Source: an uncultured Clostridiaceae bacterium (GTDB lineage: Bacteria > Bacillota > Clostridia > Lachnospirales > Lachnospiraceae). From it: a stretch of DNA of 44,738 nucleotides. Below, piece by piece: positions 25,035 to 33,998 of this stretch. Both the position numbers and the translations under genes were made by a program. The notes beneath the pieces are model-generated. The model did no database searches, had not been told where the DNA came from, and was given only the letters and a program-made list of their open reading frames with translations. The DNA is taken from NCBI GenBank assembly GCA_947177415.1, contig CAMWUK010000022.1, positions 1 to 44,738 on the forward strand, written 5' to 3'. Positions within the stretch are counted from its first letter, which is position 1, and each line of letters starts with the position of its first letter.

Positions 25035-25964
25035 ATGATTTATAATAATGTATTAGAGGCAGTAGGCCATACACCAATGTTTCGGTTAAACCGGATGAAT
25101 GATCCAGACAATGCGGAGATTTTAGTAAAATATGAAGGGTTAAATATTGGAGGTTCTATCAAAACAAGAACAGCTTTGAATATGATAGAGACAGCGGAGA
25201 GAGAAGGGAAAATACATAAAGATACGATAATTGTAGAACCCACTAGTGGCAATCAGGGAATAGGTCTTGCGTTAGTGGGGGCAATCCGGGGATATAAGAC
25301 AATTATAATTATGCCAGATTCGGTTAGCGAAGAACGTCGTAAACTGGTAAAACATTATGGAGCAGAAGTGATTCTTATCCATGATGATGGAAATATTGGA
25401 GAGTGTATAGAAACATGCCTGAATACAGCTCTTCGTATGTCAAAAGAGGATGACAGGGTTTTTATTCCTGAACAGTTTTCTAATCCGGCTAACCCGGAGG
25501 TACATCACCACCATACGGGATTGGAGATTTTGGAGCAGGTGGCTGGTCCAATTGATGGTTTTTGCTCGGGAATTGGAACAGGAGGAACCATTAGTGGAAT
25601 TGGCGAGGTATTAAAGGCACAGAATCCGGATATTACGATATGGGCTGTAGAGCCGGAACATGCAGCAATTCTTGCTGGTGGAACTATAGGAACTCATCTG
25701 CAAATGGGAATAGGAGATGGAATTATACCAGAGAATTTAAACCAAAAGATTTATGATGATATTTATGTGGTAACAGATGAAGAGGCAATCCAGACAGCCA
25801 GAGACCTTGCAAGACTGGAAGGGCTTATGTGTGGAATTTCCAGTGGAACAAATGTGGCAGCAGCCAAAAAACTTGCTAAGAAACTGGGAAAAGGAAAGAC
25901 AGTGGTGACGGTTTTGCCAGATACCGCAGAACGATATTTTTCAACTCCTCTTTTTGAAGAGTAA
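25035..25964 (+). CDS. cysK: Cysteine synthase (O-acetylserine sulfhydrylase-like)
   Basis: A PLP enzyme of 309 residues making cysteine from O-acetylserine and sulfide in the cytoplasm. The PLP lysine sits in GGSIKTRTA, the substrate loop is PTSGNQGIGLA, and the phosphate-binding glycine loop is GIGTGGTISGIGEVL; YGAEVIL and AVEPEHAAIL are also typical. The sequence is complete but ends soon after the ERYFSTPLF motif that closes CysK/CysM enzymes. The start at 25035 has AAAGAGG 6 bases before it; the frame extends to 25005 without a ribosome site. It stands alone between a near-consensus promoter and a strong terminator. It could also be a CysK-type paralogue with another nucleophile, since no cysE is beside it. 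Confidence 0.88.
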   Translation: MIYNNVLEAVGHTPMFRLNRMNDPDNAEILVKYEGLNIGGSIKTRTALNMIETAEREGKIHKDTIIVEPTSGNQGIGLALVGAIRGYKTIIIMPDSVSEERRKLVKHYGAEVILIHDDGNIGECIETCLNTALRMSKEDDRVFIPEQFSNPANPEVHHHHTGLEILEQVAGPIDGFCSGIGTGGTISGIGEVLKAQNPDITIWAVEPEHAAILAGGTIGTHLQMGIGDGIIPENLNQKIYDDIYVVTDEEAIQTARDLARLEGLMCGISSGTNVAAAKKLAKKLGKGKTVVTVLPDTAERYFSTPLFEE

Positions 25965-25999
25965 ATGTTATTGTTCACTGTAGGATTTTACACTTGTGG

Positions 26000-26057
26000 G
26001 TACTGTCCAATTAACAGTTTTTTGAAATGTTAATCGGATGGTACTTTTTGTTTTTTA
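26000..26057 (+). terminator. Terminator of cysK
   Basis: GTAC, TCC and ATTAACA arms pair with TGTTAAT, GGA and GTAC around a T-rich loop, followed by TTTTTGTTTTTT. The segment just before it (about 25967-25999) looks like a degraded left end of a family 1 copy. Confidence 0.8.
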
Positions 26058-26139
26058 ACCTGTCATATTTTGTAGTTGAAAGTTATCTTTTTATAAATGC
26101 GTACTTTATCCTTAATATTGAGAAGATTTTTCAATACCA

Positions 26140-26172
26140 GTTACTGTTCACACCTGTGGTGCTCACAGTAAC
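26140..26172. repeat. Family 1 short palindrome
   Basis: GTTACTGTTCACACC / GGTGCTCACAGTAAC, the short form of the right end of composite copies. It lies 12 bases upstream of the next promoter. Confidence 0.75.
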
Positions 26173-26184
26173 AATAAATCAATA

Positions 26185-26213
26185 TTGACATTTTTTTGGT
26201 ATTATGTTATATT
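26185..26213 (+). promoter_or_regulatory. Promoter of the short LRR/lipoprotein genes
   Basis: TTGACA, 17 bases, TATATT. Perfect -35 and good -10, about 40 bases before the start at 26254. Confidence 0.75.
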
Positions 26214-26253
26214 TTATTTGCAAATAATCAAATAGAAAGACAGGAGAGAAAGA

Positions 26254-26730
26254 ATGAAAGAATACAGTATGAAAAAGAGAGTTATAACTATAGTTATTAG
26301 CATGGCAATCGTTGTATTAGCATCTTTGCTACTATCAAAGATGAACCCTAAAATGACAGCTTCTGGCGAAGATGGATTTAGATATGCACAAGGTTTGTAT
26401 CAGAATGAACAGGAATGTTATGTAGATGGATCTAGAATACAGAAACCAAGTGTTATTAAAATCCCGGATTCTGCCAAGGTGATGAAATTGGGAGATGATA
26501 CAGCCAAGGTGTGTACTATTATGGGAATTGCCCCTGAAGCATTTAAAGATGAAACCCAACTTGAAGAAGTTACTATTCCGGCTACAGTGAAGGAGATTGG
26601 AAAGGATGCTTTTCTAAACTGTGATAACATTACCAAAGTTACTTTTCTTGGAACTAAGGAGGAATGGGAGAAGGTAGATATCGCAGAGGGAAATGAGAGT
26701 TTGACCACAGTAGATGTGGAATGTAAATAG
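26254..26730 (+). CDS. Short membrane-anchored LRR protein
   Basis: 158 residues. An N-terminal helix (VITIVISMAIVVLASLLL) acts as anchor or uncleaved signal, then a short beta-rich stretch and a single LRR_5 pair (FKDETQLEEVTIPATVKEIGKD, then AFLNCDNITKVTF) closing with FLGTKEEWEKVDIAEGN, the usual end of BspA-type arrays. It is far shorter than the large LRR proteins upstream. GGAGAG precedes the start. It is followed after 10 bases by a lipoprotein gene, so the two share a transcript. Role unknown. Confidence 0.75.
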   Translation: MKEYSMKKRVITIVISMAIVVLASLLLSKMNPKMTASGEDGFRYAQGLYQNEQECYVDGSRIQKPSVIKIPDSAKVMKLGDDTAKVCTIMGIAPEAFKDETQLEEVTIPATVKEIGKDAFLNCDNITKVTFLGTKEEWEKVDIAEGNESLTTVDVECK

Positions 26731-26740
26731 GTAGAATATA

Positions 26741-27238
26741 ATGAATAAGATGAAAAAATTTAGTTGTTTCGTAACATGTTTTCTTATTCTTGTTCTGTTA
26801 TCAGCTTGTAGTAAGAAAACACTTGTTACATACGGAGATTATTACTTATCAAATGGCAAAAATTCAAATTCTGTGATTCGTTTATCAGAAGATGGTGTCT
26901 ATTTTGAAAATATAGATTTTATTACTCTAATGAGAGATGCAGCAAAAGCAAGGGCAACATCAGAAAAATTCTCACTTCATAATGAGGGTGTCGAGATGAC
27001 GACAGAAGAATTCGAAGCAGCCCAGGAAAGGTATTATAGGGAATTAGATTTTGAAGCAAAATATCAAGAACAAAAAGTAGAATACAAAACAGAAAAAGAC
27101 GAAGAAAATGGCATGATTTATTTTTATGTTTTTGACGAAGAAGAGAATATTGATATTGAATTTTGCTTTGATGAGAAGCAGGGATTAGATACCATGTATT
27201 TTGGTAATGACATATACAAAGTACAAGAAAACCCCTGA
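26741..27238 (+). CDS. Lipoprotein of unknown function
   Basis: 165 residues with a clear lipobox: FVTCFLILVLLSAC-S, the Cys being the acylated residue at about 23. The mature part is acidic and helical then beta-rich (about 50-165) and matches no family I recognise. There is no strong ribosome site, only AGGT at distance, suggesting coupling to the gene 10 bases upstream. It precedes a MacB-like ABC exporter, separated by a terminator and a palindrome, so a functional link is possible but not shown. Confidence 0.7.
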   Translation: MNKMKKFSCFVTCFLILVLLSACSKKTLVTYGDYYLSNGKNSNSVIRLSEDGVYFENIDFITLMRDAAKARATSEKFSLHNEGVEMTTEEFEAAQERYYRELDFEAKYQEQKVEYKTEKDEENGMIYFYVFDEEENIDIEFCFDEKQGLDTMYFGNDIYKVQENP

Positions 27239-27265
27239 GAGAGGTTGAGCTTTGTAAAAATAAAT

Positions 27266-27293
27266 GTAACTGTTCATGGTTCTGGACAGTTAC
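27266..27293. repeat. Family 1 short palindrome
   Basis: GTAACTGTTCA... / ...GGACAGTTAC, 27 bases after the lipoprotein stop. Confidence 0.75.
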
Positions 27294-27317
27294 CAATGCA
27301 GATATAAGAATGGACAG

Positions 27318-27360
27318 AAAATCAGTAGAGGCTGGCAGAAACAGTCTCTACTGATTTTGT
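27318..27360 (+). terminator. Terminator of the lipoprotein gene
   Basis: AAATCAGTAGAG pairs with CTCTACTGATTT, 15-base loop, then TTTTGT. The tail is short, so some read-through into the ABC genes is likely. Confidence 0.65.
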
Positions 27361-27385
27361 ATCTAAACAGAAAGGAAGAAAGAAT

Positions 27386-28060
27386 ATGATTTTATGTAAA
27401 GATATTGTAAAAGTATTTCCAGATGGTTCTGGTTGTACTTCTACTATATTAGATTGTGTAAATTTAGAAATTAAGGACGGGGAATTTGTTGCTTTAACAG
27501 GAAAGTCGGGAAGTGGAAAAACTACCTTGTTAAACATAATTGGACTGTTGGAAGATACCACATCCGGACAAGTTCTTATAGAAAACCAGAATTGGCAGGA
27601 AAAGACAAGAAAAGAACAATCTCTGTTCCGGAACCAGAAAATAGGATATATTTTTCAATCCTTTTATCTGGAAAGTGAATATAGTGTATATAAAAATGTA
27701 GAACTTCCCCTTATTGTTGCTGGTGTTCCCCGAAAGGAACGAAAAAAACGTGTTATGGAATGCTTAGATAAAGTGGGAATGTTACCTAAGGCAAAGAGCA
27801 AGGCAAAACTGTTATCTGGGGGAGAGAAACAACGGGCTTGTATTGCAAGGGCAATTGTATGTAACCCTGAAATTATTCTGGCAGATGAGCCATGTGGAAA
27901 CTTGGATGATGCCAATACCACAAGGATAATGGAACTGTTAGTGGATTTGAAAAACGAAAAAAGAACAATCATTATGGTTACACACAGTATGGAAGATGCA
28001 GATTATGCAGACAGGAAAATTGCAATGCACGGAGGTAAAGTGTATGAGGAAAACTGCTAA
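27386..28060 (+). CDS. ABC transporter ATP-binding protein (MacB/LolD type)
   Basis: The cytoplasmic ATPase of an export-type ABC system, 224 residues, the usual size. Walker A is GKSGSGKTT, the Q-loop YIFQSFY, the signature LLSGGEKQR, Walker B IILADEP followed by the NLDD D-loop, and the switch histidine lies in MVTHS. The order and the LDDANTTRIMELL motif match the MacB/FtsE-like group. AAAGGAAG precedes the start. Two permease genes follow at 18 bases each. In Firmicutes such systems often act in antimicrobial peptide resistance or sensing, but no BceRS-type two-component pair is nearby. Confidence 0.95.
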   Translation: MILCKDIVKVFPDGSGCTSTILDCVNLEIKDGEFVALTGKSGSGKTTLLNIIGLLEDTTSGQVLIENQNWQEKTRKEQSLFRNQKIGYIFQSFYLESEYSVYKNVELPLIVAGVPRKERKKRVMECLDKVGMLPKAKSKAKLLSGGEKQRACIARAIVCNPEIILADEPCGNLDDANTTRIMELLVDLKNEKRTIIMVTHSMEDADYADRKIAMHGGKVYEENC

Positions 28061-28078
28061 GAAGATGGAGTTATTTTT

Positions 28079-29197
28079 TTGGAGATGAAGAGAAACTACA
28101 AAATGTTTCTGTTTTATATGCTAATATTGGGATTATTATTCTCTGTAATTTCAGCTGTATTTGAGCTGACTGAAAATATTCCCAATGAACTCTTTAAGCA
28201 GATGAAAGATACAGGTTTAGATACAATTACCATTAATAAAGTAACCATAGAGGATGTAGAATATTTAGATGGATTGGATATTTGTACATGGGGGTATTCA
28301 GACTGGGAAAATCCCTTGTTTATTGACAAGTTTTCTATAGGTCAGAATAGAAAGGATTTAGGTGAGGCAAGAGAGGATGGAGGAATTGACCATTGGAATG
28401 GGAAAAAATCGAAAGAACCTTTGCGAATCAATAAGAAACTCATAGCAGGAAGTGAATGGAATGGAGAAACGGAACAGGATAATGGAATCTGGATGGAAGA
28501 TAAACTGGCAAAGGTTTTAGAGGTTGATATTGGTTCTGAAATAGAGTATATCAATCATGAGGGTAAAAAGAATGGGAGTCTTGTGGTAAAAGGAATTTAC
28601 CAAGCAGATGAAACATTATATGGTTTTTATATTCCTGTTGCACAATATGTGCAATTAGAAGAGTTAACCAGTTACTTGACCGTTGTTGCAGAACCGTTAG
28701 AAGTAAGGGAATTGTGGAGCATTATTAAAACATTGGAAAAAAGAAATTTTAAGGTTGATTATTGTAAAAGTGATTTGGAAGCGGTTCAGTTTGTGGTGTA
28801 CCTATTATACGGAACCAACATTTTGCTTATTATTACTGTGATATGTATTCTAAGTGATTTTATCCGTATTTATTGTAGTAGAAGGGAACCTTATTTCGGA
28901 ATGCTTATGTCTTTTGGGATGTGTTATTCTTCTCTGAAAAAAGTGATTTTGTATTATGTGGAATGCCTTCTTGGCGGAGCAGCTTTAATTTCTTTATGGG
29001 GTTCTAGATTTTTCTACCGTTACATAACAAAATATGTCAATGAATTGTTTGAGAACCTGTTAAAACAAGAAAAAAGCAATTATGGGAACAATATTTTTAT
29101 CTGGATAGTATTTGGTTTATTTGCCTTTCTCTATATTTCTATATGGATACGGTATATGAAAAACATTGAAGTAGATAAGCTATTAGAGGAACAGTAG
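28079..29197 (+). CDS. ABC transporter permease, MacB/FtsX-like, first subunit
   Basis: 372 residues. One N-terminal helix (MFLFYMLILGLLFSVISAVF), a large extracytoplasmic MacB-PCD-like domain (about 30-220), then three helices (about 240-262, 293-315, 345-362) in the FtsX arrangement. I favour the TTG at 28079 as start: GGAG lies 8 bases upstream, while the ATG at 28085 has its only GGAG directly adjoining. It is co-transcribed with the ATPase before it and the second permease after it. The short loop between helices 2 and 3 and low similarity to the next permease suggest a heterodimeric transporter. Confidence 0.85.
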   Translation: MEMKRNYKMFLFYMLILGLLFSVISAVFELTENIPNELFKQMKDTGLDTITINKVTIEDVEYLDGLDICTWGYSDWENPLFIDKFSIGQNRKDLGEAREDGGIDHWNGKKSKEPLRINKKLIAGSEWNGETEQDNGIWMEDKLAKVLEVDIGSEIEYINHEGKKNGSLVVKGIYQADETLYGFYIPVAQYVQLEELTSYLTVVAEPLEVRELWSIIKTLEKRNFKVDYCKSDLEAVQFVVYLLYGTNILLIITVICILSDFIRIYCSRREPYFGMLMSFGMCYSSLKKVILYYVECLLGGAALISLWGSRFFYRYITKYVNELFENLLKQEKSNYGNNIFIWIVFGLFAFLYISIWIRYMKNIEVDKLLEEQ

Positions 29198-29214
29198 ATA
29201 GGACGGAGGATATT

Positions 29215-30576
29215 ATGAAGTTTCATGAATTGTGTAATCTGGCAATATATGACATGAGAAAAAATAAAAAAATTACTTATCAGCTATTTCGTAGTTTTTT
29301 TATTGTATGTATTATTATTTTTTCAGGATGTCTGTTTTATATGGGAATCGCAAAGAAAAATGCATACATTCTATACAGTACTGCATCGGGCAACCGAATA
29401 ATGACAACCTTAAACTTAACAAAGAAAGGTACAGTTATTGAAAATAAGGCAAAGAAGTTAAGTGACTGGCTGGAAAAACAGCCTAACGTGTTGGGATATG
29501 ATGACAAGGCACGGATTGATTTGTTAAGTTTGTGTAAAAAAGACAATTGGAGCAAGGTGAATATCAATTATGTCCAATTAATTATGGAAGGGAAAGTTTA
29601 TCAGGGGAATAATGATTATTCTTATGATTTTGAAGATCCATACAACCCTAAAAACAATAAATCCCGTTATTCTGTATTTTTTACTATGGATACCATCCAT
29701 TGTAAAGAGGGGATTGCAAATGCCAATGATAAAAAAGAATTTGCTTATGATTATCCCACAGAGGAAATTTTTCTGGCAGGAGGCAGCCCTCAAAATAAAG
29801 GGGAAGTTGTTCTGTCTGATTATATGCTTAAAAGGTTTGGTCTGGAAGGAAAATGGGGAGATTATATTGGAAAGAAAATGAGCTTTGATATAGATGGAAC
29901 TAATGTTTTGAAGGAATATAAGATTGTTGGGATAATTAATTCAAATTTTTTTCGTTTAGAGAGCCATATAATGGATTCTCAAGTTATAATATATGGAAAT
30001 GCCGATATATACCATCAATATCATATAGAATATTTGACAAGAAGTATCCCTGTGCAGGATTATCTGAATACAGAAAAATTAATCTCTAAAATTCCAGAAA
30101 AATGGGAAGATGAGTATTATGTTTCACTGCTTATGGATGAGTATTATTATCTGACAAGAATTAAATTGATAGCAGACCATTTAGTGGTGGGTATTGCAGG
30201 AGTGCTTCTATTAGCAATTGGAATTAATTTATATACCATACTTTGGGAACAATCAAAGCACAGAAAAAAAACTATTGGATTATTTAAGGCAATTGGAATG
30301 GGGACAGGAAGCATCCTTAAATTTCAGGCAGTTGGATATCTGTTTATATTGTGTATGGCATTTTTGTTGGCTTTTATACTTGGGTTCTTTCTGATATCTT
30401 CAATAAATTCTCTTTTGGCTTCAACTATTTTTATTGAGATTAACTTGTCGTGGAAAGAATATGTTTTCTCTTCTATGTATGCCACTATTATTTTATTAGT
30501 TTATGTATGTATGGTATCGTATGTTTTGTACAGAAACCAAATGAGACAAAAAGTATCTGATTTGTTGAGAACATAG
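29215..30576 (+). CDS. ABC transporter permease, MacB/FtsX-like, second subunit
   Basis: 453 residues with the same topology as the preceding gene: an N-terminal helix (FIVCIIIFSGCLFYMGI), an extracytoplasmic domain of about 280 residues, then three helices (about 320-345, 375-400, 420-440) with the FtsX-type cytoplasmic block RKKTIGLFKAIGM. GGAGG precedes the start, 18 bases after the first permease stop. The periplasmic-type domain is larger than in subunit one and would contact the substrate. Substrate unknown. Confidence 0.88.
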   Translation: MKFHELCNLAIYDMRKNKKITYQLFRSFFIVCIIIFSGCLFYMGIAKKNAYILYSTASGNRIMTTLNLTKKGTVIENKAKKLSDWLEKQPNVLGYDDKARIDLLSLCKKDNWSKVNINYVQLIMEGKVYQGNNDYSYDFEDPYNPKNNKSRYSVFFTMDTIHCKEGIANANDKKEFAYDYPTEEIFLAGGSPQNKGEVVLSDYMLKRFGLEGKWGDYIGKKMSFDIDGTNVLKEYKIVGIINSNFFRLESHIMDSQVIIYGNADIYHQYHIEYLTRSIPVQDYLNTEKLISKIPEKWEDEYYVSLLMDEYYYLTRIKLIADHLVVGIAGVLLLAIGINLYTILWEQSKHRKKTIGLFKAIGMGTGSILKFQAVGYLFILCMAFLLAFILGFFLISSINSLLASTIFIEINLSWKEYVFSSMYATIILLVYVCMVSYVLYRNQMRQKVSDLLRT

Positions 30577-30625
30577 AAAGCACTCATTGAGAATAAATAT
30601 ATAGGAAACATATAATAAATGCATT

Positions 30626-30770
30626 GTTACTGTTCACTCACAAGCTTGACACTTGCTGTCAAGCTATGTGCCAAAAATCCAGAATAGCCAAGAATCCAGC
30701 CTTTCGCCGAAGGCGAATTTTAAATAGGCTGGATTCCGTTACTGTTTGTACCGTAGGTGTGAACAGTAAC
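30626..30770. repeat. Family 1 composite element (145 bp)
   Basis: Begins GTTACTGTTCACTCAC and ends GTGTGAACAGTAAC. Internal hairpins are CTTGACA/TGTCAAG, a TTCGCC/GGCGAA tip, and CCAGCC/GGCTGG. Flanking bases ATAGGAAAC (30601) and GTTTCCTAT (30776) extend the palindrome, so this copy may sit in an older inverted repeat. The rest of 30577-30875 is AT-rich leader with AGGAGGTG before the next gene. Confidence 0.8.
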
Positions 30771-30875
30771 AATGCGTTTCCTATAGCCTAACACTTTCAT
30801 AGAAAAAGGTAGACAAAAAGAGTGTAGAATTGGTAGAATAAGAGTAGAGAAAATTTCAGGAGGTGCTCTTGTTTT

Positions 30876-31694
30876 ATGAACGAAAGATTAAAGAACATTA
30901 TTGATAATTTGGATGTGATAAGACAGTTATATGATAAGGAGTTAATTATTTCTGTAATGGATACAGATGGGGTGGTACAGGGTCTTTCTCTGCCGAAGGG
31001 AATGCCTCCAGGGGCAGAAATTGGTTCTGTTTTTGAAGATCCAACGGGGACTTTTGATGAGGTTATAAGCAAGGGAATTACAAAGCATAATTATCTGCCA
31101 AGGGAGGTTATGGGATTTCCCGTAGAGGGCAACCTGGTTCCGATTAAGGATGGTGGACAGGTAGTGGGGTGTTTGATTTGCAGCTATTCTGTAGAGGACA
31201 GAGAAAACATTAATAAGATTGCCACAAAGTTTCAGGAGTCAATTAATGAAATTGACAATTCTATTCAAGGAGTTATTCATAAAATTGAGAATCTATTTAA
31301 TATGTTAGCAGAGATGAACCAGATGACTTCAGATGTGGAGGAGGATGTGAATGGAGCAGCTAATGTTGTGAACAAAATCAGCAGTAATGCTTCCCGTTCT
31401 AATATGCTGGCACTAAATGCTTCTATTGAAGCAGCACGTAGTGGAGAGGCTGGCAGAGGTTTTGCAGTAGTTGCAACAGAGATGGGAAAATTAGCAAAGG
31501 ACAGCGGAACTTCTACGGCAGAGATAAAAACGACTCTGGATGTTATTGCAAAGCATCTGGATGTTATTACAAACTCTATTAAAGAGGCAAATGATGTGGC
31601 AAAGAGCCATATAGACAGCATTAACTCAATTAGAGATGTGTTAAGACAGACTATTTCTCTTGCTGAGGAATTGAAGCAGGATGTGAAAATATAA
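30876..31694 (+). CDS. Soluble MCP-like signalling protein
   Basis: 272 residues with no transmembrane helix. The N-terminal half (about 1-115) is a small PAS-like sensor ([20 protein letters not shown], then [12 protein letters not shown]); the C-terminal half is a shortened methyl-accepting signalling hairpin with the CheA/CheW-contact tip [20 protein letters not shown]. It probably senses a cytoplasmic cue and signals to a CheA array, or acts locally with the REC-HD-GYP protein 55 bases downstream. AGGAGGTG precedes the start. The hairpin is shorter than in classic MCPs, so adaptation sites may be few. Confidence 0.85.
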   Translation: MNERLKNIIDNLDVIRQLYDKELIISVMDTDGVVQGLSLPKGMPPGAEIGSVFEDPTGTFDEVISKGITKHNYLPREVMGFPVEGNLVPIKDGGQVVGCLICSYSVEDRENINKIATKFQESINEIDNSIQGVIHKIENLFNMLAEMNQMTSDVEEDVNGAANVVNKISSNASRSNMLALNASIEAARSGEAGRGFAVVATEMGKLAKDSGTSTAEIKTTLDVIAKHLDVITNSIKEANDVAKSHIDSINSIRDVLRQTISLAEELKQDVKI

Positions 31695-31749
31695 CACACT
31701 TTAGCACCTATTTTAAGAAGAACAATTAAGACTGTAAGGGGGATATAAC

Positions 31750-32853
31750 ATGAAGAATAAGACAAGAAATACAATTTTAATTGTAGATGACTACATGATT
31801 AACAGGGAGATATTAAAAAATATCTTTGAAGAACAATTTTCCATTTTAGAGGCAGAAAATGGAGAAGAGGCAATTGAAATTCTAAAAGAAAAAAAGGATG
31901 AGATTGCACTTATGTTTTTAGATTTAATGATGCCAGTCAAGTCTGGTATTGAAGTCTTACAATATATGGAAGATGTCCATATAGATAAGATGATACCAGT
32001 TATTGTAATTACAGGAGAAGCAACAGACGAGACTGATGAGAAAGTATATGAACTTGGAGCATCTGATATTATTTATAAACCATTTGCACCAAAGGTGGTA
32101 ATGCGGCGGGCGAAGAATATTATAGAACTTTATGAACACAGAATCAGTTTAGAGGAAAAGTTAAAACAAAGAACATCCGAACTTTCTGAAAGCAAAAAGA
32201 AGATAGAAAAATTCAATGTATTTTTAATAGATGCATTAAGCTCTGTAGCAGAGTTCCGTAGCTTTGATTCCAGTGAACATATTGAACGTGTGAAGCTTTT
32301 TACCAGAATTCTTATGCTTCATCTTAGAAAATTGTATCCAGAGTATGAAATCAGCTTGGAACAGATTGAAAATATTGTGAGTGCTTCTGCACTTCATGAT
32401 ATTGGTAAGATGGCTATTCAGGATAGTATTTTGATGAAGCCAGGCAAATTGACAAAGGAAGAATTTGAGGTTATGAAGACACATACCACTCTTGGCTGTA
32501 AGATTCTTGAGAATTTTACACAGGAGGAAAACCAGTTTTATCAGTATTGTTATGATATTTGCAGATATCATCATGAACGTTATGATGGAGGTGGATATCC
32601 AGAGGGCTTATCTGGGGATGATATTCCAATCTGGGCACAGATTGTTTCTATTGTAGATGTATTTGATAGTCTGGTTAGTAAACGGGTATACAAAGCACCT
32701 TATGCATCAGAGGAGGCAGCCAGAATGATAAATGCCGGGGAATGTGGAGTATTTTCACCTGTGGTTCTGGATTGCTTTAATATGGCAAAGGAGCAGTTTT
32801 TCCATGTAATCAAAACCGGAGAATTTTCTTTTGTAGATGATGCAAGAGTGTGA
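31750..32853 (+). CDS. Response regulator with HD-GYP phosphodiesterase domain
   Basis: 367 residues. A receiver domain (1-125) has acidic residues in VDD and phospho-acceptor D58 (MFLDLMMP), T88 (VITGE) and K110 (YKPF). A helical linker follows, then an HD-GYP domain with HD at H216/D217 (ALHDIGK), the HTTLG motif and HHERYDGGGYPEGL, including the GYP signature. HD-GYP enzymes hydrolyse c-di-GMP. All expected metal-binding residues seem intact, so it should be active and controlled by phosphorylation. No histidine kinase is beside it; the soluble MCP-like protein upstream suggests input from a Che-type pathway. Confidence 0.93.
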   Translation: MKNKTRNTILIVDDYMINREILKNIFEEQFSILEAENGEEAIEILKEKKDEIALMFLDLMMPVKSGIEVLQYMEDVHIDKMIPVIVITGEATDETDEKVYELGASDIIYKPFAPKVVMRRAKNIIELYEHRISLEEKLKQRTSELSESKKKIEKFNVFLIDALSSVAEFRSFDSSEHIERVKLFTRILMLHLRKLYPEYEISLEQIENIVSASALHDIGKMAIQDSILMKPGKLTKEEFEVMKTHTTLGCKILENFTQEENQFYQYCYDICRYHHERYDGGGYPEGLSGDDIPIWAQIVSIVDVFDSLVSKRVYKAPYASEEAARMINAGECGVFSPVVLDCFNMAKEQFFHVIKTGEFSFVDDARV

Positions 32854-32891
32854 GAATAAAAGTTGACAGATATAAAATTATACAGACTGAG

Positions 32892-32924
32892 AGCCTGATT
32901 ACAGAGAATGTAATCAGGCTTTTT
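32892..32924 (+). terminator. Terminator of the HD-GYP gene
   Basis: AGCCTGATTACA pairs perfectly with TGTAATCAGGCT (5-base loop), then TTTT. Confidence 0.9.
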
Positions 32925-32925
32925 G

Positions 32926-33096
32926 ACTTTATAGGAAAGTTCGTCCTATAAAGTACGCTCCGCTTAGGATGTGCACAGATACGTAAGGAATATTATTGCA
33001 AAAAAACATGCAACACGCATCTGGCACAAAAAGTGTGCAATCCCCTCGTGAATGAGGAGTTAGGGGAGTTGATGTGGGCTTGCCCACTTTGTTCTT
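32926..33096. repeat. Family 2 element, full copy 1
   Basis: About 170 bp, matching 44177-44353 almost throughout. It starts with hairpin ACTTTATAGGA/TCCTATAAAGT, has an inner stem-like pair (TTGCA/TGCAA within AGAT.CGT/ACGCATCT) and ends with GTGGGC/GCCCAC. It begins at the T-tract of the HD-GYP terminator. It could be a non-autonomous mobile element or encode a small structured RNA. Confidence 0.8.
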
Positions 33097-33135
33097 TTAT
33101 TCATAACAGAAAATATTTTGTGGCTCTGATTGTAA

Positions 33136-33280
33136 GTTACTGTTCACAGGTAGTACTTTGCACTTGATGCAAAGTACGTAAGAATAGGTAGTGGTAGAGA
33201 AGAATCCATCCTTTCGCTGGAAGCGAATTTTTAATAGGCTGGATTCCGTTACTGTTAGCACCATAGGTGTGAACAGTAAC
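33136..33280. repeat. Family 1 composite element (145 bp)
   Basis: Same layout as the copy at 30626 (GTTACTGTTCAC... to ...GTGTGAACAGTAAC, with AATAGGCTGGATTCCG) but with a different left arm hairpin, GTACTTTGCA/TGCAAAGTAC. Confidence 0.8.
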
Positions 33281-33338
33281 GATTGTAACATATTTCCGTG
33301 TTTCCAGCAAATAGAAGGTGGTTGAATTAAAAAAATAA

Positions 33339-33347
33339 TGGTATAAT
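33339..33347 (+). promoter_or_regulatory. Extended -10 promoter upstream of the Fur-family gene
   Basis: TGGTATAAT matches TGnTATAAT. It would give a 190-base leader containing the palindrome at 33401. A second plain TATAAT at 33477-33482 is nearer the gene but lacks a -35. Confidence 0.4.
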
Positions 33348-33400
33348 TAAGGTTAAACAGGGCTATACATGAACTTAGTCTTGCTTAAGAAGGACAATTC

Positions 33401-33433
33401 GGTAACAGATCAGCCCTCGGCTGAACCGTTACC
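33401..33433. repeat. Family 1 short palindrome
   Basis: GGTAACAGATCAGCC / GGCTGAACCGTTACC with a 3-base loop. Confidence 0.75.
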
Positions 33434-33539
33434 GATTGACAAAGTAATGAGGCATAAATAATAAGAAATTAAAGGTATAATATGGAATAGAGAATGAACT
33501 GCATAAATCATATTTTACAAGACTGGATAGGTGAAAAAG

Positions 33540-33923
33540 ATGAAAAACGAACGTAATACTTTACAGAAAAAAGTTATATTGGATGAATTAAAATATATGA
33601 TGGAACATCCTACAGCGGATCAGATTTATCAACAGATACATAAAAAATATCCAACCATTTCAAGGGCAACCGTATTTCGTAATCTTAAAATGCTGGCAGA
33701 ACAGGAAAAAGTTTTGCACATCCCTATGCCAAATGGTGCAGATTGTTATGAGAGTATTACCAAGCCCCATTATCATGTAAAGTGCAGTGGTTGTGGAAGA
33801 GTGTCAGATGTAACTTTTCCTTATATGGATAAGTTGGACTCAGAAGTGAAAAGTATAGATAGTGAATTTGTGATTACTGGACATTCTCTGGTTTTTGAAG
33901 GATTGTGTCACAAATGCAGATAA
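33540..33923 (+). CDS. Fur family regulator (PerR-like)
   Basis: 127 residues, a full-length Fur/PerR protein. The winged-helix DNA-binding half carries HPTADQIYQQIHKKYP and SRATVFRNLKML; the metal-binding half carries HYHVKCSGCG and the final CHKC, giving both CxxC pairs of a structural zinc site. The short, Zn-equipped form and the residue set HxH fit PerR, the peroxide-sensing repressor, better than iron-sensing Fur, but this needs the regulatory ligands checked. I start at the ATG at 33540, six bases after AGGTG; the GTG at 33531 would use its own ribosome site as coding sequence. No catalase or rubrerythrin gene adjoins it. Confidence 0.88.
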   Translation: MKNERNTLQKKVILDELKYMMEHPTADQIYQQIHKKYPTISRATVFRNLKMLAEQEKVLHIPMPNGADCYESITKPHYHVKCSGCGRVSDVTFPYMDKLDSEVKSIDSEFVITGHSLVFEGLCHKCR

Positions 33924-33933
33924 AATATGTCTA

Positions 33934-33970
33934 TATTTCTTTGCAAGCAAGCTTGCACGAAATATAGCCG
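33934..33970 (+). other. Hairpin after the Fur-family gene
   Basis: CTATATTTC/GAAATATAG outer arms and GCAAGC/GCTTGC inner arms, directly after the gene. There is no T-tract behind it, so termination is doubtful. Confidence 0.5.
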
Positions 33971-33998
33971 TTTGTCAGGACTTTCAGGGTAAATTTTG

